A DNA stretch of 64,000 nt from assembly GCA_019638705.1 (NCBI GenBank), contig JAHBTI010000012.1, positions 21,881 to 85,880 of the forward strand. Reading direction: 5' to 3'. Of this stretch, positions 43,620 to 52,159 are shown one piece after another. Source of the stretch: Bacteroidota bacterium (GTDB lineage: Bacteria; Bacteroidota; Bacteroidia; B-17B0; Aurantibacillaceae). Positions within the stretch are counted from its first letter, which is position 1. Each line of letters begins with the position of its first letter. Below the pieces are notes generated by a model, which worked only from the letters and a program-made list of their open reading frames with translations, made no database searches and was not told the origin of the DNA. The position numbers and the translations under genes were made by a program.

Positions 43620-43991
43620 ATGAGTACAAATTCTCCGATTGATTATTTACCTATTTTAATCATGCTCCTTATTGCCGTGGGTTTCGCAGCCGTATCGCTG
43701 TGGGCAACGCACGCGCTGGGACCAAAACGCAAAACCAAAGTAAAATTAGAAAGTTTTGAGTGCGGCATTGAAGGGCAGGGCAATGCGCGCGTTCCGTTTT
43801 CCATTAAATATTTTTTGGTAGCCATTTTGTTTGTGTTGTTTGACATAGAAGTTGTTTTTATGTACCCCTGGGCTACCAACTTTAAAGAATTGGGAATGTT
43901 GGGCGTGATAGAAGTATTCAGTTTCATCGCATTATTGTTGGTTGGCTTTTATTATATGCTTTCTAAAAAGGCTTTGAAGTGGGAAGAATAA
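43620..43991 (+). CDS. nuoA: NADH-quinone oxidoreductase subunit A
   Basis: Membrane-arm subunit of complex I at the junction with the peripheral arm, 123 aa with three transmembrane helices. The conserved loop 'LESFECGIEGQGNARVPFS' and 'FLVAILFVLFDIEVVFMYPW' carry the key Glu/Asp residues. First gene of the 14-subunit operon. Only 94 nt separate it from nuoB, filled by an inverted repeat. Confidence 0.95.
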   Translation: MSTNSPIDYLPILIMLLIAVGFAAVSLWATHALGPKRKTKVKLESFECGIEGQGNARVPFSIKYFLVAILFVLFDIEVVFMYPWATNFKELGMLGVIEVFSFIALLLVGFYYMLSKKALKWEE

Positions 43992-44015
43992 ACTAAATTA
44001 ATTGACGATTGAATG

Positions 44016-44075
44016 ATTTACAATTGACAATTTGAAGTAAAGCAATCGTAAATCGTAAATAACAAAATTGTAAAT
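44016..44075. repeat. ATTTACAATT inverted repeat in nuoA-nuoB spacer
   Basis: ATTTACAATT (44016-44025) and AATTGTAAAT (44066-44075) enclose direct words CAATCGTAAATCGTAAATAA. The same words recur in the nuoI-nuoJ spacer (52081-52157). Confidence 0.55.
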
Positions 44076-44085
44076 TGAACTAAAG

Positions 44086-44649
44086 ATGTCAAAAGAGATT
44101 ACAAAAAAAACAAAATTAGAAATGGCGAAATCGCCTGCGGGCATTGAAGGTCCCGGGTTCTTTGCTACTAAAATAGACGATGTTATCGGTATGGCGCGTG
44201 CCAATTCCTTGTGGCCCCTCCCATTCGCTACCTCGTGTTGCGGTATTGAATTTATGGCAACTATGGGCTCGCATTACGATTTAGCGCGTTTCGGTATGGA
44301 ACGTTTAAGCTTCTCACCGCGCCAGGCGGATTTGCTCATGGTAATGGGAACAATCGCCAAAAAAATGGGACCAATTTTGCGACAAGTATATGAGCAAATG
44401 GCAGAGCCGCGTTGGGTGTTGAGCGTTGGCGCGTGTGCCAGCACAGGCGGCATTTTTGACACTTACAGCGTGTTGCAGGGCATTGACCGCATTATTCCTG
44501 TGGACGTTTATGTACCGGGTTGCCCGCCGCGCCCTGAGCAGATTATAGACGGTATCCTGAAAATTCAGGAATTGGCGAAAAACGAAAGCGGTCGTCGTCG
44601 CAATTCGCCTGAGTACAAACATTTAATGGAAAGTTACGGAATAGAGTAA
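44086..44649 (+). CDS. nuoB: NADH-quinone oxidoreductase subunit B
   Basis: Holds cluster N2, the last Fe-S centre before quinone, 187 aa. Ligands C51 and C52 ('TSCCGIEF'), C117 ('VGACASTGG') and C146 ('PGCPPRPEQI') are all in place. The N-terminal 28 residues are an extension before the conserved 'DVIGMARANSLWPLPFAT'. Confidence 0.96.
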   Translation: MSKEITKKTKLEMAKSPAGIEGPGFFATKIDDVIGMARANSLWPLPFATSCCGIEFMATMGSHYDLARFGMERLSFSPRQADLLMVMGTIAKKMGPILRQVYEQMAEPRWVLSVGACASTGGIFDTYSVLQGIDRIIPVDVYVPGCPPRPEQIIDGILKIQELAKNESGRRRNSPEYKHLMESYGIE

Positions 44650-44680
44650 GTTAGAAATGAGAAGTTAGATTTAACATTTT

Positions 44681-44712
44681 TGTCATGTCGAGCGAAGTCG
44701 AGGCACGAGAAC
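44681..44712 (+). repeat. TCGAGCGAAGTCGAG repeat in nuoB-nuoC spacer
   Basis: TGTCATGTCGAGCGAAGTCG continuing AGGCACGAGA. A related copy (TGTCAGTTCGAGCGAAGTCG, AGAAC) is in the nuoC-nuoD spacer at 45283. The GTTCGAG/CGAGAAC core links it to the larger hairpin family at 3461 and 62574. Confidence 0.55.
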
Positions 44713-44750
44713 AAGAAATCTAAATCTTAAATCAGAAATCTTAAATAAAA

Positions 44751-45248
44751 ATGGAAGAAACGCTAAATAAAATAAACGAAAGTCTTAATCAAAAATTCCC
44801 TGAAGCCATTGTTTCTGCGGAAGTGTTGTACGACTTTCCTGTATTTACCATAAAACCCGAACACATTCACGATGTTTTAAAATTCCTGAAAGAAGAGCCA
44901 GAATTTAATTTTCATTTTCTCACCGATTTAACGGGAATGCAAACTGCCGACGAAAAACAATTGGGCGTGATTTATCACTTGCACAATATGCCTAAAAATA
45001 GTCGTGTGCGCCTGAAAACATTTTTTGACATAAACAAGCCCGAAATCCCGACTGCAACGGATTTATATCCTGCCGCAAACTGGATGGAGCGCGAAACGTA
45101 CGACTTCTTCGGCGTGAAATTTAAAGGACACCCGAATTTAAAACGCATTTTGAATGTTGATGAAATGGATATTTTTCCGTTGAGAAAAGAATATCCTTTG
45201 GAAGACCAAACCCGCGAAGACAAAGACAATGCAATGTTTGGAAGATAA
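44751..45248 (+). CDS. nuoC: NADH-quinone oxidoreductase subunit C
   Basis: Peripheral-arm subunit, 165 aa, 30-kDa subunit family; not fused to NuoD here. Family signature 'ERETYDFFGVKFKGHPNLKR' (about 117-136) and 'FPLRKEYPLEDQTRED' near the end. It structurally supports NuoD and the quinone site. Confidence 0.95.
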   Translation: MEETLNKINESLNQKFPEAIVSAEVLYDFPVFTIKPEHIHDVLKFLKEEPEFNFHFLTDLTGMQTADEKQLGVIYHLHNMPKNSRVRLKTFFDINKPEIPTATDLYPAANWMERETYDFFGVKFKGHPNLKRILNVDEMDIFPLRKEYPLEDQTREDKDNAMFGR

Positions 45249-45282
45249 AATTTTAGAAGTGAGAAGTCAGATTTAAGAACTT

Positions 45283-45307
45283 TGTCAGTTCGAGCGAAGT
45301 CGAGAAC
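45283..45307 (+). repeat. TCGAGCGAAGTCGAG repeat in nuoC-nuoD spacer
   Basis: GTTCGAGCGAAGTCGAGAAC forms a short imperfect hairpin (GTTC..GAAC arms). Both neighbours also share a tail rich in 'AAATCATAAATCTTAAATAA'. Confidence 0.55.
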
Positions 45308-45336
45308 AAATTCTTAAATCATAAATCTTAAATAAG

Positions 45337-46548
45337 ATGAATAAAGAAACTAATACAATCGTTCCACCGCCCGACAGCATAGAGAAAGAATATTCTACGC
45401 TGAATTTGGGACCAACGCACCCCGCCACGCACGGCATTTTTCAAAACGTGCTGAAAATGGACGGCGAAATCATTCGTGATGCCGTGCCTACTCTCGGCTA
45501 CATTCACCGCGCGTTTGAAAAATTGGCAGAACGCCGCCCTTACGCGCAAATTACGCCAATTACCGACCGATTGAATTATTGTTCTTCGCCAATCAACAAC
45601 ATTGGTTGGCACACCGCCGTTGAAAAACTCATCAAAGCCGAAATTCCGAAGCGTGTAGATTATCTACGCGTAATTATTATGGAATTGTCGCGCATTGCCG
45701 ACCATATTATTTGCAACACCATCATTGGTCAAGATACAGGCGCAACCACAGGTTTCTTGTATTTGTTTCAATGGCGCGAACACATTTACGATATTTTTGA
45801 AAGTATTTGCGGTGCGCGTTTAACTACCAATATTTGCCGCATCGGTGGCTTTGACAAAGAGTGGGACAAAAAAACGTGGGAACACATTGATAATTTTTTG
45901 AACGGTTTTCCTAAAGCATTGACAGAATTTGCAAGCCTCTTGGAACGCAACCGTATTTTTATGGACAGGACTATAAATTGCGGACCAATCAGCGCGGAAA
46001 TGGCTTTGAGTTACAGTTTCACGGGACCAAACTTGCGCGCAGCAGGCGTGGATTACGATGTGCGCGTGGCAAAGCCGTATTCATCGTATCAGGATTTTGA
46101 TTTTATTATTCCTGTTGGTACACAAGGCGACACGTATGACCGCTTCATGGTGCGTCAGCAAGAAATGTGGGAATCCTTGAGCATCATTAAACAAGCAATT
46201 AAAAATTTACCTGAGGGACCTCCGCACGCGGATATTCCCGATTTCTTTTTGCCGCCTAAAGAAGAAGTGTATAATAATATGGAAGCCTTGATTTATCACT
46301 TCAAAATTGTGATGGGCGAAACTGATATTCCAAAAGGAGAAATTTATCATTGCGTGGAAGGCGGCAACGGCGAGTTAGGATTTTATTTAATCAGCGACGG
46401 CGGCAGAACTCCATTCCGCTTGCATTTCCGCAGACCATGTTTTATTTATTATCAGGCATATCCCGAAATGATAAAAGGAGCAATGTTGAGTGATGCGATT
46501 ATTACCATGAGTAGTATGAATGTAATTGCAGGAGAGTTGGACGCATAA
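45337..46548 (+). CDS. nuoD: NADH-quinone oxidoreductase subunit D
   Basis: 49-kDa subunit lining the quinone-reduction site, 403 aa. 'LGPTHPATHGIFQNVLKMDG' contains the quinone-binding His loop (HPATHG), 'PTLGYIHRAFEKLAE' and 'DRLNYCSSPINNIGW' follow, and the C-terminal 'GELDA' is typical (true end close to 'AGELDR' of others). No [NiFe] cysteines, as expected for a complex I member. Confidence 0.96.
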   Translation: MNKETNTIVPPPDSIEKEYSTLNLGPTHPATHGIFQNVLKMDGEIIRDAVPTLGYIHRAFEKLAERRPYAQITPITDRLNYCSSPINNIGWHTAVEKLIKAEIPKRVDYLRVIIMELSRIADHIICNTIIGQDTGATTGFLYLFQWREHIYDIFESICGARLTTNICRIGGFDKEWDKKTWEHIDNFLNGFPKALTEFASLLERNRIFMDRTINCGPISAEMALSYSFTGPNLRAAGVDYDVRVAKPYSSYQDFDFIIPVGTQGDTYDRFMVRQQEMWESLSIIKQAIKNLPEGPPHADIPDFFLPPKEEVYNNMEALIYHFKIVMGETDIPKGEIYHCVEGGNGELGFYLISDGGRTPFRLHFRRPCFIYYQAYPEMIKGAMLSDAIITMSSMNVIAGELDA

Positions 46549-46587
46549 AATTTAAGAGTTAAGAATTTAGATTTAAGATTTATAATA

Positions 46588-47169
46588 ATGAGTAGTCAAG
46601 TTCACGGAGTACAGCATTTTGACAAGGCAAAGCGCGCTGAAATAAAATTCAGCGAAGAGGCTATGAAAGTTGTACAAACCATTATTTCACATTATCCCGA
46701 AGGAAAACAAAAATCGGCTCTGTTGCCTGTGTTACACATAGCGCAAGCGGAGTTCGGCGGCTGGTTAAGTCCCGAAACAATGGATTATATAGCTTCCGTT
46801 TTAAAAATAAAACCCATTGAAGTATTTGAAGTGGCTTCGTTTTACACCATGTACAATTTGCAACCTGTTGGCAAATGCGTGTTGGAAGTTTGTCAAACAA
46901 GCTCATGTTGGCTCAACGGTGCGGAAGACATTGTAAAATACATTGAGAAAAAATTAAGCATTAAAGTCGGCGAAACAACCAAAGACGGAATGTTTACTTT
47001 AAAAGTAGCCGAATGTCTCGGCTCTTGCGGAACTGCGCCAATGCTGCAATGCGGCGCAAGTTTTCACGAAAACCTCACTTACGAAAAAGTGGATAATTTG
47101 ATTGAAAAATATAAAAGCGAAAACCGCTTGAGAAGCTACACGGATTTAGATTATAAGAATACAATTTAG
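46588..47169 (+). CDS. nuoE: NADH-quinone oxidoreductase subunit E
   Basis: 24-kDa thioredoxin-fold subunit with a [2Fe-2S] cluster (N1a), 193 aa. Ligands C102 and C107 ('CQTSSC'), C143 and C147 ('CLGSC') are complete. It partners with NuoF in the NADH dehydrogenase module. After its stop a 115-nt spacer with two CCTCCCC hairpins precedes nuoF. Confidence 0.96.
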   Translation: MSSQVHGVQHFDKAKRAEIKFSEEAMKVVQTIISHYPEGKQKSALLPVLHIAQAEFGGWLSPETMDYIASVLKIKPIEVFEVASFYTMYNLQPVGKCVLEVCQTSSCWLNGAEDIVKYIEKKLSIKVGETTKDGMFTLKVAECLGSCGTAPMLQCGASFHENLTYEKVDNLIEKYKSENRLRSYTDLDYKNTI

Positions 47170-47179
47170 CCCCACCCAG

Positions 47180-47273
47180 CCTCCCCAGAGGGGAGGAGCA
47201 GAACAAGGGCAAACTAAAAATGAACGAAAAGCAACTAATATAAACAAATTTAAAAGCCTCCCCCTTGGGGAGG
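47180..47273. repeat. Two CCTCCCC/GGGGAGG hairpins in nuoE-nuoF spacer
   Basis: CCTCCCC-AGA-GGGGAGG (47180-47196) and CCTCCCC-CTT-GGGGAGG (47257-47273). The second ends 11 nt before the nuoF ATG, where it could affect ribosome access. Similar words occur at 31401 and 58516. Confidence 0.65.
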
Positions 47274-47284
47274 TTGGAGGGGCT

Positions 47285-48619
47285 ATGAAGAAACTTTTAA
47301 TACACAACGACAAAGTACCTAACATTCATACGTTAGACGTATATCGTGCGCAGGGCGGCTATGCTTCGGTTGAGAAAGCATTAAAAACAATGACACCCGA
47401 CCAGGTAACCGAAGAAGTAAAAAAATCGGGCTTGCGCGGTCGTGGCGGCGCGGGTTTCCCAACGGGAATGAAATGGAGTTTTTTGGCAAAACCCGAAGGT
47501 GTGCCCCGTTACTTGGTGTGCAACGCCGACGAGAGCGAGCCCGGAACGTTTAAAGACCGCTACCTCATGGAAAAAATTCCTCATGCCTTGATTGAAGGCA
47601 TGATTACTTCGTCTTATGCCTTAGGTGCAAAAACTTCTTACATCTACATTCGCGGCGAATACTTTTATGTAGCCCGCATTTTGGAACAAGCCATTGCCGA
47701 AGCCTACGCAGCAGGTTGGTTAGGAAAAAATATTTTAGGGACTGATTTTTCTCACGACTGTCATGTGCAAGTGGGCGGCGGCGCATACATTTGCGGCGAA
47801 GAAACGGCTTTATTAGAATCTTTGGAAGGCAAACGCGGCAATCCGCGCATTAAGCCGCCATTCCCTGCCGTAGCGGGCTTGTGGGGTTGCCCTACTGTTG
47901 TAAACAATGTGGAAACCATTGCGGCTGTTTGCCCGATTGTAAACATGGGCGGGGAAGAATACGCCAAAATCGGTATCGGAAAATCAACAGGTACAAAATT
48001 AATTTCCGCTTCGGGACACATTAACAAACCGGGCGTTTACGAAATTGAACTGGGCGTTCCTGTTGAAGAATTTATTTTCAGCGATGAATATTGCGGCGGC
48101 ATTCGCAACGGCAAAAAACTGAAAGCGGTGGTAGCAGGCGGCTCGTCTGTTCCCATTCTTCCGACAGAATTAATTTTAAAAACCGCTAAAGGCGAACCGC
48201 GTTTAATGACCTATGAAAGTCTTGCTGACGGCGGTTTTCAAACAGGCACGATGTTAGGCTCGGGCGGATTTATTGTGATGGACGAAGACACGAGCATTGT
48301 AAAAAACTTATTTACGTTCACACGTTTTTATCATCACGAAAGTTGCGGACAATGCTCGCCATGCCGTGAGGGAACAGGCTGGATGGAAAAAATTCTGCAC
48401 AAATTTTTAGACGGCACAGCCAACGAAAGCGATGTGGATTTGTTGTGGGATATTCAAAGTAAAATAGAAGGTAAAACCATTTGTCCTTTGGGTGAGGCAG
48501 CGGCTTGGCCCGTGGCTGCGGCTATCCGCCACTTTAAAGATGAATTTTTGGAAATAGCAAGAAAGAAAAAATTTACAGACGTTAGTCATTATAACAGATT
48601 AAATAAAATAAGCGCGTAA
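47285..48619 (+). CDS. nuoF: NADH-quinone oxidoreductase subunit F
   Basis: 51-kDa subunit binding NADH, FMN and cluster N3, 444 aa. FMN/NADH loop 'GRGGAGFPTGMKW' (52-64), 'NADESEPGTFKDR' (FMN), and the N3 ligands in 'SCGQCSPCREGTGWM' (about 351-366) with a fourth Cys in 'TICPLGEAAAWP'. All functional motifs intact. Its TAA stop is followed directly by the TTG start of a TonB-like gene. Confidence 0.97.
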   Translation: MKKLLIHNDKVPNIHTLDVYRAQGGYASVEKALKTMTPDQVTEEVKKSGLRGRGGAGFPTGMKWSFLAKPEGVPRYLVCNADESEPGTFKDRYLMEKIPHALIEGMITSSYALGAKTSYIYIRGEYFYVARILEQAIAEAYAAGWLGKNILGTDFSHDCHVQVGGGAYICGEETALLESLEGKRGNPRIKPPFPAVAGLWGCPTVVNNVETIAAVCPIVNMGGEEYAKIGIGKSTGTKLISASGHINKPGVYEIELGVPVEEFIFSDEYCGGIRNGKKLKAVVAGGSSVPILPTELILKTAKGEPRLMTYESLADGGFQTGTMLGSGGFIVMDEDTSIVKNLFTFTRFYHHESCGQCSPCREGTGWMEKILHKFLDGTANESDVDLLWDIQSKIEGKTICPLGEAAAWPVAAAIRHFKDEFLEIARKKKFTDVSHYNRLNKISA

Positions 48620-49285
48620 TTGAAAACCACCCTCTACATATTTTTATTTTTTCTTTTCGCTGGGAATTGTTTTGCGCAAGAAGACACAACTCTTAATCGG
48701 GATACCGAGTTTCCGGGTGGAGATCAAGAAATGCGTAAGTTTATTAGCAAAAATATGTACTATCCAACATCTGCTCGTGAGCAAGCTCTTGAAGGAAGGT
48801 GTTATCTAAATTTTTTAGTTAATGAAAGCGGAGAAATAAGCGATATAAAGGTAATGAAAGGTGTGCCTGGTTGTTATGATTGTGATAATGAAGCAGTAAG
48901 AGTTATAAAATTAATGCCAAAATGGAATCCTGCATTAATTGACGGTAAACCTATAAAGGTATATCATAATTTACCCTTAACTTTTCTAATTAGTGGTAGG
49001 ACTATCAACCATAAACTTTCAATTGAAGAAATATATGGCAAAATAGCCAATGATTATTACAATATAGGCGTAAAGAATACTACTAATAATGAATTATCTC
49101 TTGCTGCTCAAAATTTTCATTATTGTCTTAGAATAAACCCTAAAGACATAGACGCGCTCTATAACTTGGGTACAGTTTACTTTAAACTAAATGAAAAAGA
49201 AAAAGCCTGCGAAATATGGAGCAGAATAAAAGCATTGGAAAAGCCTGACGCAGACGATTTAATAAAACAATATTGTACAAATTAA
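48620..49285 (+). CDS. TonB C-terminal domain plus TPR protein inside the nuo operon
   Basis: 221 aa, exported: signal peptide residues 1-19 (FFLFAGNCFAQ). Residues about 30-117 match a TonB C-terminal/energy-transducer fold ('YPTSAREQALEGRCYLNFLV', 'KLMPKWNPALIDGKPIKV'), but there is no proline-rich spanner. Residues 165-210 hold one TPR ('DIDALYNLGTVYFKLNEKEK'). Start is TTG at 48620, the base after the nuoF stop, so it must be co-transcribed and probably coupled. It is not a known complex I subunit. Its A/T-rich codon use differs from nuoF and nuoG, suggesting later insertion. Function unknown. Confidence 0.75.
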   Translation: MKTTLYIFLFFLFAGNCFAQEDTTLNRDTEFPGGDQEMRKFISKNMYYPTSAREQALEGRCYLNFLVNESGEISDIKVMKGVPGCYDCDNEAVRVIKLMPKWNPALIDGKPIKVYHNLPLTFLISGRTINHKLSIEEIYGKIANDYYNIGVKNTTNNELSLAAQNFHYCLRINPKDIDALYNLGTVYFKLNEKEKACEIWSRIKALEKPDADDLIKQYCTN

Positions 49286-49324
49286 AGTTTTTAAATTTTG
49301 ACTTAAACACTTTTGACTTAAGAT

Positions 49325-50329
49325 ATGAAAGTAACCATAGACGGAATAGAAATTGATGTGCCAAAAGGTACTACCATTCTGCAAGCCGCACGAATGATTG
49401 GTGCGCAGGTTGCGCCGCCAGCCATGTGCTATTATTCCAAACTCAAAACAAGCGGAGGCTACTGCCGCACCTGCATTGTAAAAGTTACCAAAGGCAGCGC
49501 GCAAAATCCAAACCCCATGCCTAAACCTGTGGCAAGCTGCCGCACGGAGGTAATGGATGGTATGGAAGTGCAAAACTTCACGTCGCCCGAAGTGTTGGAA
49601 GCGCGCAAAGGCGTGGTGGAATTTTTATTGATTAATCACCCTTTGGATTGCCCTGTGTGCGACCAGGCGGGCGAATGTAAGCTGCAAGACTTGGGCTATG
49701 AAAACGGCTCTGCAAAAACGCGCTACGAATTTAAACGCCGCGAATTTGAAATGATTGATATCGGCGATAAAATAAAACTGCACATGAACCGCTGCATACT
49801 TTGCTACCGCTGCGTAAAAACCGCCGAGCAATTTACCGATGAGCGTGTGCATGGTGTAATTCATCGCGGCGACATGGGAGAAATTTCCACTTACATTGAA
49901 AAAGTAATTGATAACGATTTTTCAGGAAACGTAATTGATGTGTGTCCTGTGGGCGCGCTGACCGATAACACGTTCCGCTTTAAACAACGTGTGTGGTTTA
50001 CCAAACCTGTGGACGCGCACCGCAATTGCCCTACTTGTTCAGGCAGAGTGCGCGTGTGGCTGAAAGGCGAAGAGGTAGTGCGCGTTACGGCTCGCAAAGA
50101 CGAGTGGGACGAAATTATGGACACACCTGACGGAAAATCGGGTTTCATCTGCAACTCCTGCCGCTACGACCACAAACAAAAAAGTGATTGGGTGATTGAA
50201 GGACCAACGCAGGTAAACCGTCATTCGGTGATTTCGCAAAACCATTACAATCATTTGAACGAGCTGAAAGTGCAAGTGATGAAACAACAAAAAGCTTTGG
50301 GCTTTATGCCTTTGGATAAGAAACCTTAA
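49325..50329 (+). CDS. nuoG: NADH-quinone oxidoreductase subunit G, short form
   Basis: Fe-S relay subunit, 334 aa instead of the 700-900 aa of the classical form. Cluster ligands in order: [2Fe-2S] C35, C47, C50, C72; His-coordinated cluster H105, C109, C112, C118; [4Fe-4S] C157, C160, C163, C207; and a last set C235, C238, C276, C279 at the start of the molybdopterin-like domain. The protein ends shortly after that, so the catalytically silent Mo-domain is missing. Short NuoG proteins occur in other Bacteroidota, so this is probably native rather than truncated. Confidence 0.92.
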   Translation: MKVTIDGIEIDVPKGTTILQAARMIGAQVAPPAMCYYSKLKTSGGYCRTCIVKVTKGSAQNPNPMPKPVASCRTEVMDGMEVQNFTSPEVLEARKGVVEFLLINHPLDCPVCDQAGECKLQDLGYENGSAKTRYEFKRREFEMIDIGDKIKLHMNRCILCYRCVKTAEQFTDERVHGVIHRGDMGEISTYIEKVIDNDFSGNVIDVCPVGALTDNTFRFKQRVWFTKPVDAHRNCPTCSGRVRVWLKGEEVVRVTARKDEWDEIMDTPDGKSGFICNSCRYDHKQKSDWVIEGPTQVNRHSVISQNHYNHLNELKVQVMKQQKALGFMPLDKKP

Positions 50330-50409
50330 ATAATGAGAAAATGTGGCGATTAGACAATGAGCCAATTAATTGTCAAATTGCCGAATTAACAAATTAACTA
50401 ATTAATAAA

Positions 50410-51468
50410 ATGCTGATAGAATTTATCATTTACAAATCAATTATCTGTGTGGCAATATTTGCTTTGTCGTTGGGCATTGCGGCTTACTCTACATGGTGGG
50501 AACGTAAATTTGCAGGCTTATTGCAAGACCGTTGGGGACCAAGCCGCGCGGGCAAATGGGGACTTTTGCAACCTTTGGCAGACGGCGGAAAAATGCTGTT
50601 TAAAGAAGAAATTATTCCAAGCGTGTCAAACAAAGTGTTGTTTGTGCTTGCACCGGGTTTGTTTATTGTAACGGCAATTATTGCGGGTGTGTTAATTCCC
50701 TGGGCAAAGCCTGTAATGATAGGCGACAGCATTTATCCCATACAAATTGCCGATGTAAACGTGGGTGTTATCTTTTTACTAAGCGTTGGTTCCGTTGGCG
50801 TGTACGGCATTATGATTGGCGGCTGGGCAAGTAACAACAAATATTCTTTATTGAGTGCAATCCGTTCTTCGGCGCAAATGATTAGCTACGAATTGGCAAT
50901 GGGAATTTCGCTCATCGCTTTAATCATCACGGCAGGCGGAACGTTGAGCTTTGCTGAAATTGTTGCAGCGCAAGATGCAGGATTTGCAAACGTGGTGTGG
51001 CAACCTTTGGGCTTTTTAATTTTCTTCGTTTGTGCTTTGGCAGAAACAAACCGCGCACCATTTGATTTGGCAGAATGCGAAACAGAATTAATCGGTGGCT
51101 ATCACACCGAATATTCAGCATTCAAATTGGGATTATTTTTGTTTGCCGAGTATATCAATATGTTTGTGTCATCGGCAGTAATGGCAGGATTTTATTTCGG
51201 CGGCTACAATTTTCCGTTTGCGAATGAACTCTATACCGCGCTTGGTTTGCAAGAAGGACATTGGCTGATTTCCTTAATCGGTTTCGGCGCATATTTTACC
51301 AAAACATTAATTTTCATTTCCGTGTTCATGTGGATACGCTGGACAATCCCGCGCTTCCGCTACGACCAATTGATGAACTTGGGTTGGAAAACATTATTGC
51401 CATTATCATTATTAAATTTATTGATTACGGTAATCGTAGAATATTTTAGAGGAAATATTAACTTTTAA
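50410..51468 (+). CDS. nuoH: NADH-quinone oxidoreductase subunit H
   Basis: Membrane subunit forming the quinone chamber entrance, 352 aa, about eight transmembrane helices. 'WWERKFAGLLQDRWGPSRAG' (first loop), 'RSSAQMISYELAMGISL' and 'AETNRAPFDLAECETELIGG' (the acidic loop near the quinone site) are all present, as is 'WIRWTIPRFRYDQLM'. Confidence 0.97.
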   Translation: MLIEFIIYKSIICVAIFALSLGIAAYSTWWERKFAGLLQDRWGPSRAGKWGLLQPLADGGKMLFKEEIIPSVSNKVLFVLAPGLFIVTAIIAGVLIPWAKPVMIGDSIYPIQIADVNVGVIFLLSVGSVGVYGIMIGGWASNNKYSLLSAIRSSAQMISYELAMGISLIALIITAGGTLSFAEIVAAQDAGFANVVWQPLGFLIFFVCALAETNRAPFDLAECETELIGGYHTEYSAFKLGLFLFAEYINMFVSSAVMAGFYFGGYNFPFANELYTALGLQEGHWLISLIGFGAYFTKTLIFISVFMWIRWTIPRFRYDQLMNLGWKTLLPLSLLNLLITVIVEYFRGNINF

Positions 51469-51481
51469 AAGAAATTAAATC

Positions 51482-52075
51482 ATGCAATTAACCAACAGAA
51501 GCAAAGTAGTTTCAAACAAGGAACAAAGTTTTGCAGAAAAAATATATTTGCCCGCCATTATAAGCGGTATGGCAACTACATTCAGCCACTTGTTTAAAAA
51601 ACGCCCTACAATCATGTATCCCGAAGTGAAAAAGGAATACGCGCCTGTGTATCGCGGGCAGCACGTTTTGAAGCGCGATGAAAACGGTGCGGAACGCTGT
51701 ACTTCATGCGGTATGTGTGCGGTGGCTTGTCCTGCCGAAGCAATAACAATGGAAAGCGGCGAACGCAAAAAAGGCGAAGAACATTTGTACCGCGAAGAAA
51801 AATACGCGAAGAAATATGAAATCAATATGCTGCGCTGTATCTTCTGCGGTTTGTGTGAAGAAGCTTGTCCGAAAGAAGCGATTTTTTTAACCGACAAAAT
51901 TGTGGACGCAGAATTTGAACGCGATACGTTTATTTACGGAAAAGATAAATTGGTAGAAAAAATTGACAAACGCATAGACGTAACAAAACGCCAAACGCCC
52001 GAAGTGTTGGAATTTAAAAAACGTGTGGGTTTGAGACACAATGAATTAAATAAAACAATAGAAAAGAAACATTAA
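51482..52075 (+). CDS. nuoI: NADH-quinone oxidoreductase subunit I
   Basis: 23-kDa subunit with two [4Fe-4S] clusters (N6a, N6b), 197 aa. Ligands C73, C76, C79, C83 ('CTSCGMCAVACP') and C119, C122, C125, C129 ('CIFCGLCEEACP'). Only 13 nt from nuoH, tightly coupled. The C-terminal 60 residues are basic and extended. Confidence 0.96.
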   Translation: MQLTNRSKVVSNKEQSFAEKIYLPAIISGMATTFSHLFKKRPTIMYPEVKKEYAPVYRGQHVLKRDENGAERCTSCGMCAVACPAEAITMESGERKKGEEHLYREEKYAKKYEINMLRCIFCGLCEEACPKEAIFLTDKIVDAEFERDTFIYGKDKLVEKIDKRIDVTKRQTPEVLEFKKRVGLRHNELNKTIEKKH

Positions 52076-52080
52076 ATAAG

Positions 52081-52157
52081 ATTGACAATTTGAAAATTTA
52101 CAATTTACGATTGCAACAATTGTAAATCGTAAATAAAAAAAATCGTAAATAAAAAGA
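52081..52157. repeat. TTTACAATT/AATCGTAAAT repeat in nuoI-nuoJ spacer
   Basis: AATTTACAATTTACGATTGC faces CAATTGTAAATCGTAAAT across a short loop, then CGTAAAT is repeated. Same words as in 44016-44075. Confidence 0.55.
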
Positions 52158-52159
52158 TT

